Below, piece by piece: positions 40,397-48,853 of a stretch of 64,000 bases of DNA. Within the stretch, counting starts at the first letter, position 1. Every line of letters starts with the position of its first letter. Both the position numbers and the translations under genes were made by a program. The stretch comes from Chloroflexales bacterium ZM16-3. GTDB lineage: Bacteria > Chloroflexota > Chloroflexia > Chloroflexales > Chloroflexaceae. The DNA is taken from assembly GCA_004138175.2 (NCBI GenBank), contig RYFE02000028.1, positions 1 through 64,000 on the forward strand, written 5' to 3'. Below the pieces are notes generated by a model. It had not been told where the DNA came from and searched no databases. It worked only from the letters and a program-made list of their open reading frames with translations.

Positions 40397-42448
40397 TCAA
40401 GAGTAGAACTCAAACCCGCGCTCGTCGCGCACGCGCCGGCGCAGCCGGAAGACATGCACCGGCATCACGTAGGGGTTCAGCTCCACATAGTTGAAGCCCT
40501 CGTTCCATGTGTAGCGCGCGTCGCTGATCTGGTCGTGCATCTGGACGGGGCCGCTCAGCCCCCAGTCGCCCAGGGGCAGCTCGACCCAGCCCGCCTGCGT
40601 GTTCAGCGGGTCGAGGTTGATCACCACCAGCACGATGCTGCCCATATCGGCGCTATGCTTGCTGTAGGCGATGACCTGCTCGTTCTCGACGTAGTTATGC
40701 TCAACGCGGTGGAAGCGGATGCTCTCGTTGCGCTGGAGCGCCTCGTTCTCGCGGCGGGCGCGGTTGAGCGCGGCGATGAAGCTGCGGATGCTGCGCGGGT
40801 CGTCAAGGTTCCAGGTGCGCAGCTCGTACTTCTCGTTATTGCGGTACTCCTCGCGGCCCTGCACTGGCATATGCTCCAGCAATTCGTATGCCGGGCCGTA
40901 CAGTCCCCAGCTCGCGGCCAGCGTAGCCGCCAGCGCGGCGCGGGCGTAGAAGGTGCCCCGGTAGCCGGCGTAGAACTGCGGCGTGAGGATGTCGTGGGTG
41001 TTGGGCCAGAAGTTCGGCCGGAAGAAATCCTTCACCTCGCTCTGGGTCAGCTCCAGCATATACTGGGTCAGCTCCCACTTGTTCGTGCGCCAGGTGAAGT
41101 AGGTGTAGCTCTGGGTGAAGCCGAGCTTGGCCAGGCCATACATCACCTTCGGCCGGGTGAAGGACTCGGAGAGGAAGATCACCTCGGGGTGCTCGGCCTT
41201 AAGCTCGCCGATGCACCACTCCCAGAAGTGGAAGCTCTTCGTGTGCGGGTTATCCACCCGGAAGACCTTCACGCCCTGCGCGATCCAGTGGTCGAAGTAG
41301 TGCTTCAGCTCGTGCCAGAGGCCCTGCCAGTCCGCCGACTCAAAGTCGAAGGGGTAGATATCCTGGTACTTCTTAGGCGGGTTCTCGGCGTACTGGATCG
41401 TCCCGTCGGGGCGGGCGCGGAACCACTCGGGGTGCTCCTTCACGTAGGGGTGGTCGGGCGAGCACTGGAAGGCGTTGTCGAGCGCCACCTCGATGCCGTA
41501 CTGCTCGCGGGCCACGCGCACCAGCTCGCGGAAGTCATCCAGGGTTCCCAGCTCGGGGTGAATGTCAAGGTGGCCGCCCTCGTCGGAGCCGATCGCATAG
41601 GGGCTGCCGGGCTCACCGGGCTTCGCCGTGGGCGCATTATCCTTGCCCTTGCGGAAGGTGCTGCCGATCGGGTGGATGGGCGTCAGGTAGAGCACATCAA
41701 AGCCCAGCTCGGCCACATAGGGCAGGCGGTTGATCACATCCCTGAAGGTGCCGTGGCGACCGGGCTCAGGCGAGGTCGAGCGCGGGAAGAGCTCGTACCA
41801 GCTAGAGAAGCGGGCCAGGGCCGGGTCAACCACCACCTTCAGCGTGCGCTCATAGGTGGACAGATAGCGGCGAGGGGCGTGGTCAGCCATCAGCTCGGAG
41901 AGGGACGGGGCGAAGGCGGCGGTATGGTCGCCGGCGCGCAGCGCCTCCGCGTAGGAGCGCAGGCGGGCGGCCGATTCGGCGGGCGCGTGGTCGGCGGCGT
42001 CGGCCACCAGGTCCGCGCCGATCATCAGGTCGACGCGCAGATCCTGACCGGCATCGACGCGCCGGTGCAGCTGGTGCTCCCAGGTTCTAAAGTGATCGAC
42101 CCAGCCGGCCACCGTATACTCATAGCGACCGACCTCGGATGGCGTGAAGCTGCCGCGCCAGCGGTCATTCACCAGCGGCTCCAGCGGCGACTCAGACCAG
42201 GCGAGCGCGCCCTCGCGGCGGAAGCGCACCACGCAGTCGATCACATCGTGCCCGTCGGCGAATGCGTCCACCTCGACAATAACCGGCTCGCCGGGGGTGC
42301 GCTTGATCGGATAGCGCCCGGCGTCGATCTCGGGCTGGAGCCGCTCAAGGACGACCCGCCTGCGGCCATCGCCGAGCGGACTGAGGCCGTTGGGGCTATG
42401 GTCAGCTGCGGCCAGACCCCTGGCGGTTTCGGTTGCCTGCGCTGGCAT
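40397..42448 (-). CDS. glgE: Alpha-1,4-glucan:maltose-1-phosphate maltosyltransferase GlgE
   Basis: A 683-aa enzyme that adds maltose units from maltose-1-phosphate to alpha-1,4-glucan. Domain N comes first (RVVLERLQPEIDAGRYPIKR), and the barrel shows PIHPIGSTFRKGKDN, DNAFQCSPDHPYVKEHPEWF, AENPPKKYQDIYPFDFES, VFRVDNPHTKSFHFWEW with the nucleophile Asp, IFLSESFTRPKVMYGL with the acid/base Glu, and the C-terminal beta domain to the FEFYS end. Length is normal. It is the first gene of the minus-strand cluster. Confidence 0.96.
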   Translation of the reverse strand: MPAQATETARGLAAADHSPNGLSPLGDGRRRVVLERLQPEIDAGRYPIKRTPGEPVIVEVDAFADGHDVIDCVVRFRREGALAWSESPLEPLVNDRWRGSFTPSEVGRYEYTVAGWVDHFRTWEHQLHRRVDAGQDLRVDLMIGADLVADAADHAPAESAARLRSYAEALRAGDHTAAFAPSLSELMADHAPRRYLSTYERTLKVVVDPALARFSSWYELFPRSTSPEPGRHGTFRDVINRLPYVAELGFDVLYLTPIHPIGSTFRKGKDNAPTAKPGEPGSPYAIGSDEGGHLDIHPELGTLDDFRELVRVAREQYGIEVALDNAFQCSPDHPYVKEHPEWFRARPDGTIQYAENPPKKYQDIYPFDFESADWQGLWHELKHYFDHWIAQGVKVFRVDNPHTKSFHFWEWCIGELKAEHPEVIFLSESFTRPKVMYGLAKLGFTQSYTYFTWRTNKWELTQYMLELTQSEVKDFFRPNFWPNTHDILTPQFYAGYRGTFYARAALAATLAASWGLYGPAYELLEHMPVQGREEYRNNEKYELRTWNLDDPRSIRSFIAALNRARRENEALQRNESIRFHRVEHNYVENEQVIAYSKHSADMGSIVLVVINLDPLNTQAGWVELPLGDWGLSGPVQMHDQISDARYTWNEGFNYVELNPYVMPVHVFRLRRRVRDERGFEFYS

Positions 42449-42769
42449 CTACATCTCCTAAAAAACTGTTCGCTGGTGGCCGCAGCCCCAGAAAAAAAGA
42501 CAAGCTAAGACAGTCAGCGGACGCCGCGCATCAAAAGATCCGATGGCAGTAGCGCGCCGTAGTGGCTATTGTGAGAGAACAACACCTGCACAGTGATTGT
42601 ACTGACGCACATAGCATGTGTCAAACCTGAGCTTTAGGGCCAATACTTTTCGAGTAAGATATGGTTCGTAGCAACTTGACAGTCTACCGCCGGACACCCC
42701 TCACCTCCAGCCCCTCTCCCGCTCAGGGAGAGGGGCTGGGGGTGAGGGGGCGAGGTCGGAGAGAGAACC
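42449..42769. other. Gap upstream of glgE
   Basis: No gene. A hairpin CCCTCACCTCCAGCCCC...GGGGCTGGGGGTGAGGGGG (about 42697-42750) is another member of the CCCTCACCCCC family. No clear promoter for glgE is recognised; TAGCATGTGTC and TTGACA-like stretches near 42600-42680 are weak candidates. Confidence 0.5.
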
Positions 42770-42777
42770 GCTTATTC

Positions 42778-42900
42778 GCAATACCGCAGAAGTAACCCTG
42801 TGAAGTGTTCTGTCATTCTGAGCGCAGCGAAGAATCCCGGCCGGGACGCTTCGCTGCGCTCAGCGTGACATGGGTGACAGGGTTACTTCTGCGGTATTGC
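42778..42900. mobile_element. MITE type D, copy 1, 123 bp
   Basis: Terminal inverted repeats begin GCAATACCGCAGAAGTAACC. GCTTATTC flanks both ends (42770-42777 and 42901-42908), an intact 8-bp target duplication. The interior holds the palindromic GAGCGCAGCGAAGAATC core. It is the exact reverse complement of the copy at 45390. Confidence 0.92.
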
Positions 42901-42937
42901 GCTTATTCGTAACGTATTGCGGGCACCGCCTCCGCCC

Positions 42938-42975
42938 TTGACAGCTGTGTTATTATTGATTGACTGGTCAATCAA
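42938..42975 (+). promoter_or_regulatory. Promoter region with TetR-type operator before the ABC permease
   Basis: TTGACA (42938-42943) is followed after 17 bases by a poor -10. The near-perfect palindrome TTGATTGACTGGTCAATCAA (42956-42975) overlaps the -10 position and has the TGAC-x2-GTCA form often bound by TetR-family repressors. No TetR gene is in the window. Confidence 0.6.
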
Positions 42976-42996
42976 AGATGGTAACACGGAGCAGCG

Positions 42997-45387
42997 ATGC
43001 GGCCACGATGGCACAAAGTCTTACGCGACCTGATATCGAGCCCGACCCGGACGATCATGGTGGTGCTCTCGATCGCGATCGGCGTCTTCGCCTTCGGCGC
43101 GATCCTGGCCACGCGCACGATCATCACCGAGCAGCTGCACACCAGCTACCTGGCGATCAACCCGTCGAGCGCGACGATCACCACCGACCCGTTTAACGAC
43201 GACCTGATCGATGCGGTGCGCAACGTGCCGGGGGTGGCCCAGGCCCAGGGCGTGCGCGTGGTGAGCGCGCGCATCGCCACCGGCCCCCAGCAGTGGCAGG
43301 ATACGGCGCTGTATGTGCTGCCCGACGAGGGCTGGCGCGACATCGGTATTGTGAAGCCCTGGCAGGGCGCATGGCCGCCGCCGAAGAATGCCCTGCTGAT
43401 CGAGCGGGCCTCGCTGGGCAAGACGAAGGCCGCCGTCGGCGACACCGTGCGCATCGAGATCGCCGGCCAGGATTCTCGCGAGATCCCGATCGCCGGGCTG
43501 ACCTACGACCTCAGCCTCCAACCGGCGGTGATCTCGGGCCAGGTGTACGCCTACGTTAGTTTCGACACCCTGGAGTGGCTGGGCGGCCCGCGCAGCTACA
43601 ACCAGATCCAGTTTGTGGTGAGCGAGGGCCGCGCCGACGAGTCCCACATCCAGGCCGTGGCCGACGCTGTGGGCCGGCTGGTCGAGCGCAGCGGGCGCAC
43701 GGTGATCAACACCGACGTGCCCACCCCGCCGCTTCAGCACCCGCTGGAGATCCTGCTGCCCACCATCCTCTTCATCCTCACCTCGCTGGGCCTGCTCTCG
43801 CTGCTGATCAGCGGCTTCCTGATCATCAACACGATCAGCGCTATCCTGACCCAGCAGACCCGCCAGATCGGGATTATGAAGGCGATTGGGGCCAGGGCCG
43901 ACCAGATCACCGGGCTCTACTTCGGCCTCTCGGCGGGCTTCGGCGTGCTGGCCCTGCTCTTCGCCGTGCCCCTGGGCGTGCTCGGCTCCTATGGGCTGAC
44001 CCAGTTCTTAGCCAGCCAGTTCAACCTCGACATCGTGAACTTCCGCTTCCCGCTGCCGGTGCTGGGCCTCCAGGTAGCCGCCGCCCTGATCGTGCCCATG
44101 GCCACCGCCGCCCTGCCCATCCGCGCCGTGGCCAGTCGGCCGGCCCGCGAGGCGCTCAGCGGCGAGACCAGCGCGCCGCCCGCCGGTAGAGACGCCCCGG
44201 CGGGGCGTCTCTACGAGGCGTTACACATCTCTCGGCCGACGCGCCTGGCCCTGCGCAACACCTTCCGCCGCCGAGGCCGCCTCGCCCGCACCCTGATCGC
44301 CCTCGCGCTCGGCGGCGGCGTCTTCATCACCGTGATGACCCTGCGCGCCTCGCTCTTCACCACCCTAGACGAGAGCATCGCCTCGCAGCGCTACGATGTG
44401 GAGGTGCAGTTTGCCCGGCCCTACCGCGACGCGCAGGCCGAGCAGGCGGTGCTGGGCGTGCCGGGGGTGACGGGCGCGGAGAGCCTGCTGCGCAATATGG
44501 CCTTCCCGGTGCTGGCCGACGGCACCACCGCCGAGGGGATCAACCTGCGGGCGATACCCGCCAACACCGATATGTTCGCCCCGCGCATGGCCGGCGGGCG
44601 CTGGCTGCTCCCCGCAGACGGTCGGGCGGTGGTGCTGACCAGCAACTATCTGGTGAAGGCGCCGCAGACGCGGGTCGGCGACGAGATCACCCTGGAGATC
44701 AACGGCGACAACTACCGCTGGCGGGTGGTCGGCTTCATTGAGGAGCTGATCCCGCCGGTCAGCCCGGCCTGGGCCTATGTGACGATCGACGCCTACACGC
44801 AGGCGCTCGGCGGCGTGGGCCGCACCGATACCCTGCGCGTGGCAACTGCCGGCCACGACGCGGCCAGCCACGCCGCCGCCGCCAGGGCGATGGAGCAGCA
44901 GCTCACCGACGACGGCTTCGCGGTGCGGCTCATCCACACCCGCACCGAGGATCGCAACATCCTGGCCGAGCGCTTCAACGTGCTCACGGCGGTGCTGTCG
45001 ATCATGGCCATGATCATCGGCACGGTGGGCGGGCTGGGCCTGGCCGGGACGATGAGCATCAACGTGCTGGAGCGCACCCGCGAGATCGGGGTGATGCGCG
45101 CCATCGGAGCCTCGGACGAGGCCGTGCAGCAGATCGTGCTCAGCGAAGGGCTGATCATCGGCGGCATCGCCTGGGTGATCAGCACGATCATCTCGGTGCC
45201 GATGAGCCTGGCCATGGGCTACGCCTTCGGCATGGCCCTGCTGAACACGCCGCTGATCTGGGTCTACTCGCTGCCCGCCGTGGCTATGTGGCTGGGGCTC
45301 GTCCTGCTGATCGCCAGCGTGGCCAGCGTCCTGCCGGCCCGCTCGGCCTCCCGGCTCACCGTGCGCGAGGTGCTCGCCTACGAATAA
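42997..45387 (+). CDS. ABC transporter permease, FtsX/MacB type
   Basis: A 796-aa membrane protein. An N-terminal membrane segment (TIMVVLSIAIGVFAFGAILA) is followed by a large periplasmic-type domain. Then comes an FtsX core of three segments (FILTSLGLLSLLISGFLIIN, FGLSAGFGVLALLFAVPLGV, VLGLQVAAALIVPMATAALP). A second such unit repeats this from about 420 to 796, ending in the SVLPARSASRLTVREVLAYE motif. This is the two-module layout of LolC/MacB-like exporters and acts with the ATPase at 45594 and adaptor at 46465. Residues near 397-406 (GRDAPAGRLYE) are coded by a dispersed palindrome. Both flanks carry identical MITEs, and the stop codon lies in a MITE target site. Confidence 0.92.
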   Translation: MRPRWHKVLRDLISSPTRTIMVVLSIAIGVFAFGAILATRTIITEQLHTSYLAINPSSATITTDPFNDDLIDAVRNVPGVAQAQGVRVVSARIATGPQQWQDTALYVLPDEGWRDIGIVKPWQGAWPPPKNALLIERASLGKTKAAVGDTVRIEIAGQDSREIPIAGLTYDLSLQPAVISGQVYAYVSFDTLEWLGGPRSYNQIQFVVSEGRADESHIQAVADAVGRLVERSGRTVINTDVPTPPLQHPLEILLPTILFILTSLGLLSLLISGFLIINTISAILTQQTRQIGIMKAIGARADQITGLYFGLSAGFGVLALLFAVPLGVLGSYGLTQFLASQFNLDIVNFRFPLPVLGLQVAAALIVPMATAALPIRAVASRPAREALSGETSAPPAGRDAPAGRLYEALHISRPTRLALRNTFRRRGRLARTLIALALGGGVFITVMTLRASLFTTLDESIASQRYDVEVQFARPYRDAQAEQAVLGVPGVTGAESLLRNMAFPVLADGTTAEGINLRAIPANTDMFAPRMAGGRWLLPADGRAVVLTSNYLVKAPQTRVGDEITLEINGDNYRWRVVGFIEELIPPVSPAWAYVTIDAYTQALGGVGRTDTLRVATAGHDAASHAAAARAMEQQLTDDGFAVRLIHTRTEDRNILAERFNVLTAVLSIMAMIIGTVGGLGLAGTMSINVLERTREIGVMRAIGASDEAVQQIVLSEGLIIGGIAWVISTIISVPMSLAMGYAFGMALLNTPLIWVYSLPAVAMWLGLVLLIASVASVLPARSASRLTVREVLAYE
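44186..44214. repeat. Dispersed 29-bp palindrome inside the permease gene
   Basis: GTAGAGACGCCCCG-g-CGGGGCGTCTCTAC has arms identical to the intergenic copy at 32436-32464. Here it is read in frame and adds residues to the linker between the two FtsX modules. Confidence 0.85.
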
Positions 45388-45389
45388 AC

Positions 45390-45512
45390 GCAATACCGCA
45401 GAAGTAACCCTGTCACCCATGTCACGCTGAGCGCAGCGAAGCGTCCCGGCCGGGATTCTTCGCTGCGCTCAGAATGACAGAACACTTCACAGGGTTACTT
45501 CTGCGGTATTGC
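45390..45512. mobile_element. MITE type D, copy 2, 123 bp, inverted
   Basis: Identical to the copy at 42778 but in the opposite orientation. GAATAAAC flanks both ends (45382-45389 and 45513-45520). The TAA of the left duplication is the stop codon of the permease gene. Confidence 0.92.
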
Positions 45513-45517
45513 GAATA

Positions 45518-45580
45518 AACACTCTTTTGTTGGTCTGGCCGTGCGCCTGCCACGCACGGCCAGACCAACAAAAGAGTGTT
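45518..45580. promoter_or_regulatory. Perfect 28-bp hairpin in the ATPase leader
   Basis: AACACTCTTTTGTTGGTCTG and on, a 28-bp arm, is followed by a 7-base loop and its exact complement ending at 45580, 13 bases before the ATG at 45594. It could terminate permease transcripts or control the ATPase gene. Confidence 0.65.
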
Positions 45581-45593
45581 CCACGAGGAATAT

Positions 45594-46334
45594 ATGACGA
45601 TCGAGCAGCTTCCGGGGCCAACCCCGGTGAAGGCGGCGGCGCAGGGCGAGGCCCTGATTAGCCTACGGGATGTGGTCAAGCAGTACGAGACGGCAGCCGG
45701 GGCCTACACGGCCCTGCGCGGGATCAACCTGACGATTGATCGCGGCGAGTTCGTGGCGATTGTCGGCAAGTCGGGCAGCGGCAAGTCCACCCTGATCAAT
45801 ATGATCACCGGCATCGACCGCTCGACCTCGGGCGAGGTGCGGGTGGCCGGCGAGAACCTGGGCAAGCTCAACGAGGGCAAGCTGGCCGTCTGGCGCGGCC
45901 GCACCATCGGCATCATCTTCCAGTTCTTCCAGCTTCTGCCGACCCTGACGGTGGCCGAGAATGTGATGCTGCCGATGGACTTCTGCAACATCGGCACGGA
46001 TCGCCAGCGCCGCGAGCGCGCCGCCGCGCTGCTGGAGCGCATGGAGCTCTCTGAGGAGCAGGCCAACAAGCTGCCGACGGCGCTCTCGGGCGGCCAGCAG
46101 CAGCGCGTGGCGATCGCCCGCGCCCTGGCCAACGACCCGCCGCTGCTGGTGGCCGACGAGCCAACTGGCAACCTGGACTCACGCACCGCCGACTCGATCT
46201 TCCACCTCTTCGAGGAGCTGGCCGCGCAGGGCAAGACGGTGGTGATGGTGACGCACGATAACGACCTGGCTAACCGCGCCAGCCGCGCTGTGGTCGTCGC
46301 CGACGGGCAAATTGTTGATGCGAGCGCCGCGTGA
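45594..46334 (+). CDS. ABC transporter ATP-binding protein, LolD/MacB type
   Basis: A 246-aa ATPase that powers the permease encoded upstream. Walker A is [13 protein letters not shown], the Q-loop [20 protein letters not shown], the signature [15 protein letters not shown], Walker [16 protein letters not shown], and the switch His is in [11 protein letters not shown]. The N-QFFQLLP and GNLDS features are typical of the MacB/LolD branch. I start at 45594 ([12 protein letters not shown]), with CGAGGAA upstream. It is separated from the permease by a MITE and a hairpin. Confidence 0.95.
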   Translation: MTIEQLPGPTPVKAAAQGEALISLRDVVKQYETAAGAYTALRGINLTIDRGEFVAIVGKSGSGKSTLINMITGIDRSTSGEVRVAGENLGKLNEGKLAVWRGRTIGIIFQFFQLLPTLTVAENVMLPMDFCNIGTDRQRRERAAALLERMELSEEQANKLPTALSGGQQQRVAIARALANDPPLLVADEPTGNLDSRTADSIFHLFEELAAQGKTVVMVTHDNDLANRASRAVVVADGQIVDASAA

Positions 46335-46377
46335 CGCGGCGGGGGTTTGGGGCTGGCAAGCCACCCCCAAAAAGATC

Positions 46378-46423
46378 TTTTGTGTTGATGATTGGCGGCA
46401 AGCCGCCAATCATCAACACAAAG
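46378..46423. promoter_or_regulatory. Perfect hairpin between ATPase and adaptor genes
   Basis: TTTGTGTTGATGATTGGCGG(C) pairs exactly with GCCGCCAATCATCAACACAAA across an AA loop. It follows the ATPase stop by 45 bases and precedes the adaptor start by 40 bases. Confidence 0.6.
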
Positions 46424-46464
46424 CTGGGTCTGGGGCGCAGCCCCTATAGATATGAGGAACCGAG

Positions 46465-47949
46465 ATGCGCAAGTTTATCTTCCCGATCATCGTGATCGCC
46501 CTGATCGCCGGCGGCGGCTTCTTCGCCTTCAGCGGGAACCTGCCCAACCTGGCGGCCACGCCCGAGCCGACCGTGCCGGCGCAGACGCAGGCCCAGGCGG
46601 TGGTGGCCGACGCCAAGGTGCTGCCCGCCGCCGATGTGACGCTCTCCTTCGACCGCGCCGGCACGGTGGCCGAGATCATGGTGCGTGAGGGCGACGCCGT
46701 GCAGGCCGGGCAGCCCCTGGCCCGCCTCGACACCCGCGCCCTTGAGCTGCGGGTGCAGCAGGCCCAGGTTGGGCTTGACCAGGCCCAGGCCCGCTACGAG
46801 CAGATCGCCGCCGGTGCCTCGCCCGAGGCGATCGCCGCCGCTGACGCGGCCATTGCCCAGGCCCAGGCCAGCGCCACCCAGGTGGCCGCCGGGGTGACGA
46901 GCCAGGATCTGGCCGCCGCTCAGGCCCAGCTCGCCGAGGCCAACGCCGCCCTGGCCCAGCTGCTCGACGGCCCGAAGAGCACCGAGGTGACCCAGGCCCA
47001 GGCCGCGCTCGATCAGGCGACGGCGAATCTGTCCAGCCAGCGCGACGGCCTCTCGGCAGCTAAGACAAACGCCCAGCTCCAGCTCGACCAGGCCGCCAAT
47101 GCGCTGCGCAACGCCCAAGATAGCTACTCGCTGATCTACTGGGACAACCGCGACAAGGAGGCATTGCCCGGAGACATGCCCCAGGAGCTGATCGACGCTG
47201 AGGCCGCCGCGCTGCGCGCCGTCGATAGCGCCCAGGCGGCTATGGCGCAGGCGCAGGTGGCGATGGAGAACGCCGGCCAGGCCGAGTCCGAGGGCATCGC
47301 CTCGGCCGAGGCCCGCGTCCGCGACGCCCAGGCCCGCCTTGAGCAGCTGGTCGCCCCGGCCGACGCCGATAAGGTGGCCGCCGCGAAGGCCCGCGTGGCC
47401 GCAGCCCAGGCCAATCTGGCCAAGCTGCGCGGCCCCGCCCGCAGCACCCAGCTCGACGTGGCCGAGGCCGCCATCTCCCAGGCTGCGGCCGCCCGCGAGC
47501 AGGTGGCCGCCCCCGCCCGCGAGGTGGACCTGACGGTGGCCAAGGTCGCCATCGACGCCGCGAAGGTGACGCTTGATCAGGCCCAGCTCGACCTCGACCA
47601 GGCCACGCTTAGCGCGCCCTTCGCCGGGACGGTGGCCCAGATCGACCTGGATGTCGGCGCGCTGACCGGCCCCAGCGGGCCAGCCATCGTGCTGGCCGAC
47701 CTCTCTAGCTGGCGCATCGAGACCGACGACCTGACCGAGCTAGACGTGGTCAAGCTTCGCGAGGGCGACGCCGTCACCGTCACCTTCGACGCGCTGCCCG
47801 ACGTGAGCCTGCCCGGCACGATCTCGCAGATCAAGCCGCTGGGCAGCAACCGCCAGGGCGATATCGTCTACACCGTGGTGGTGGCCCTCGGGCAGGAGGA
47901 GGCCCGCCTGCGCTGGAACATGACCGCCGTGGTGACGGCGAATTCATAA
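46465..47949 (+). CDS. HlyD/RND-type membrane fusion (adaptor) protein
   Basis: A 494-aa protein starting MRKFIFPIIVIALIAGGGFF, one N-terminal membrane anchor. A biotinyl-lipoyl half motif follows (VTLSFDRAGTVAEIMVREGD, AVQAGQPLARLDTRALELRV). From about 95 to 370 there is an unusually long Ala/Gln-rich helical region, probably a coiled-coil hairpin. The second lipoyl half is LSAPFAGTVAQIDLDVGALT, then the beta-barrel part (IETDDLTELDVVKLREGDAV). It would link the FtsX-type permease to export. RBS GAGGAACCGAG. Confidence 0.9.
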   Translation: MRKFIFPIIVIALIAGGGFFAFSGNLPNLAATPEPTVPAQTQAQAVVADAKVLPAADVTLSFDRAGTVAEIMVREGDAVQAGQPLARLDTRALELRVQQAQVGLDQAQARYEQIAAGASPEAIAAADAAIAQAQASATQVAAGVTSQDLAAAQAQLAEANAALAQLLDGPKSTEVTQAQAALDQATANLSSQRDGLSAAKTNAQLQLDQAANALRNAQDSYSLIYWDNRDKEALPGDMPQELIDAEAAALRAVDSAQAAMAQAQVAMENAGQAESEGIASAEARVRDAQARLEQLVAPADADKVAAAKARVAAAQANLAKLRGPARSTQLDVAEAAISQAAAAREQVAAPAREVDLTVAKVAIDAAKVTLDQAQLDLDQATLSAPFAGTVAQIDLDVGALTGPSGPAIVLADLSSWRIETDDLTELDVVKLREGDAVTVTFDALPDVSLPGTISQIKPLGSNRQGDIVYTVVVALGQEEARLRWNMTAVVTANS

Positions 47950-47952
47950 GAC

Positions 47953-48056
47953 GCAATAGAGCAAAATGAACGCTGTCACGCTGAGCGCAGCGAAGCGTCC
48001 CGGCGGGCGATAGGGACACCGGGACGCTGAGCGCAGCGAAGCGTGATATGTGTCTG
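47953..48056. mobile_element. Degraded MITE type D remnant
   Basis: The left end GCAATAGAGCAAAATGAACG and the core GTCACGCTGAGCGCAGCGAA match the type D family, but the right end is rearranged and lacks the terminal repeat. It lies directly after the adaptor gene. Confidence 0.6.
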
Positions 48057-48058
48057 TC

Positions 48059-48721
48059 TTATTGAAGGTGCTCGCGCAGAAATGTGATCGTCCGATCCCA
48101 GGCAAGATCGGCCGCCTCGGGGTTGTAGGCGTCGGGGCGGTCGGACTCGCAGAACCAGTGGCTGGTGCCGGGGTAGCGGTAGATGGTGACGGGCCGGTCG
48201 GCGGCGCGTAGGGCGGCCTCCATCTGGGCCATGTACTCTTCGGGCTCGTAGAGGTCGGTCTCGGCGAAGTGGCCCTGGTAGGCGGCCTGGGACTGGCTGA
48301 AGTCGGGGTCATAGCTGCCGTAGAAGACCGTCACCGCGCGGATATCATCGGGCCGCTTGGCCGAGAGGGCGAGCGCCCAGGCCGCGCCAAACGAGAATCC
48401 GAGTGCGCCCAGGGGCCGCCCGCCGACGGCCGGGTGGTCGTGCAGGTGGTCGAGGGCAAGATTGACCGCCACCTCGATCGCCGCGCCGTCGTGCTGATCG
48501 ACCAGCGACCGGGCATCGTCGATGGCTGTGGACACTACGCCGCCCCAGAGGTCGGGGGCCACAGCCACAAAGCCCGCCTCGGCCAGCCGGTCGCACAGCC
48601 CACGGATAAAGTCGTTCAGCCCCCACCATGCGTGCAGCACCAGCACCCCCGGCCCCTCGCCGCCCGCCGGCACGGCCTCATACCCCAGCGCCACCGGCTC
48701 CCCAGGCTTCAGATCAGCCAT
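48059..48721 (-). CDS. Dienelactone hydrolase family protein
   Basis: A 220-aa alpha/beta hydrolase. The fold is visible as GPGVLVLHAWWGLNDFIRGL (Glu/oxyanion region), FVAVAPDLWGGVVST, LGALGFSFGAAWALALSA with the nucleophile elbow G-F-S-F-G, IRAVTVFYGSYDPDFS, and YRYPGTSHWFCESDR with the catalytic His. Classical dienelactone hydrolases use Cys at the elbow; Ser here places it with the wider family, so the substrate is unclear. It is cytoplasmic and convergent with the adaptor gene. Confidence 0.88.
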   Translation of the reverse strand: MADLKPGEPVALGYEAVPAGGEGPGVLVLHAWWGLNDFIRGLCDRLAEAGFVAVAPDLWGGVVSTAIDDARSLVDQHDGAAIEVAVNLALDHLHDHPAVGGRPLGALGFSFGAAWALALSAKRPDDIRAVTVFYGSYDPDFSQSQAAYQGHFAETDLYEPEEYMAQMEAALRAADRPVTIYRYPGTSHWFCESDRPDAYNPEAADLAWDRTITFLREHLQ

Positions 48722-48853
48722 CGCACCCTCCGTGTATCTCTAGCTTCTCTCTAGCGCATTATCCTGGCGAATGCGGGCGGGATCGAGCCGCATATGCCCC
48801 CGACTATCTTCCCATTGCGCCCGCCAGAACCGGCGTGCTATCCTGCCCTGACT

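Noticed and set aside
38192-42508. 1438-aa plus-strand frame opposite treS and glgE
   Set aside because: It is the antisense of two clearly identified enzymes; its Leu/His/Val-rich composition follows from GC-rich codons on the other strand.
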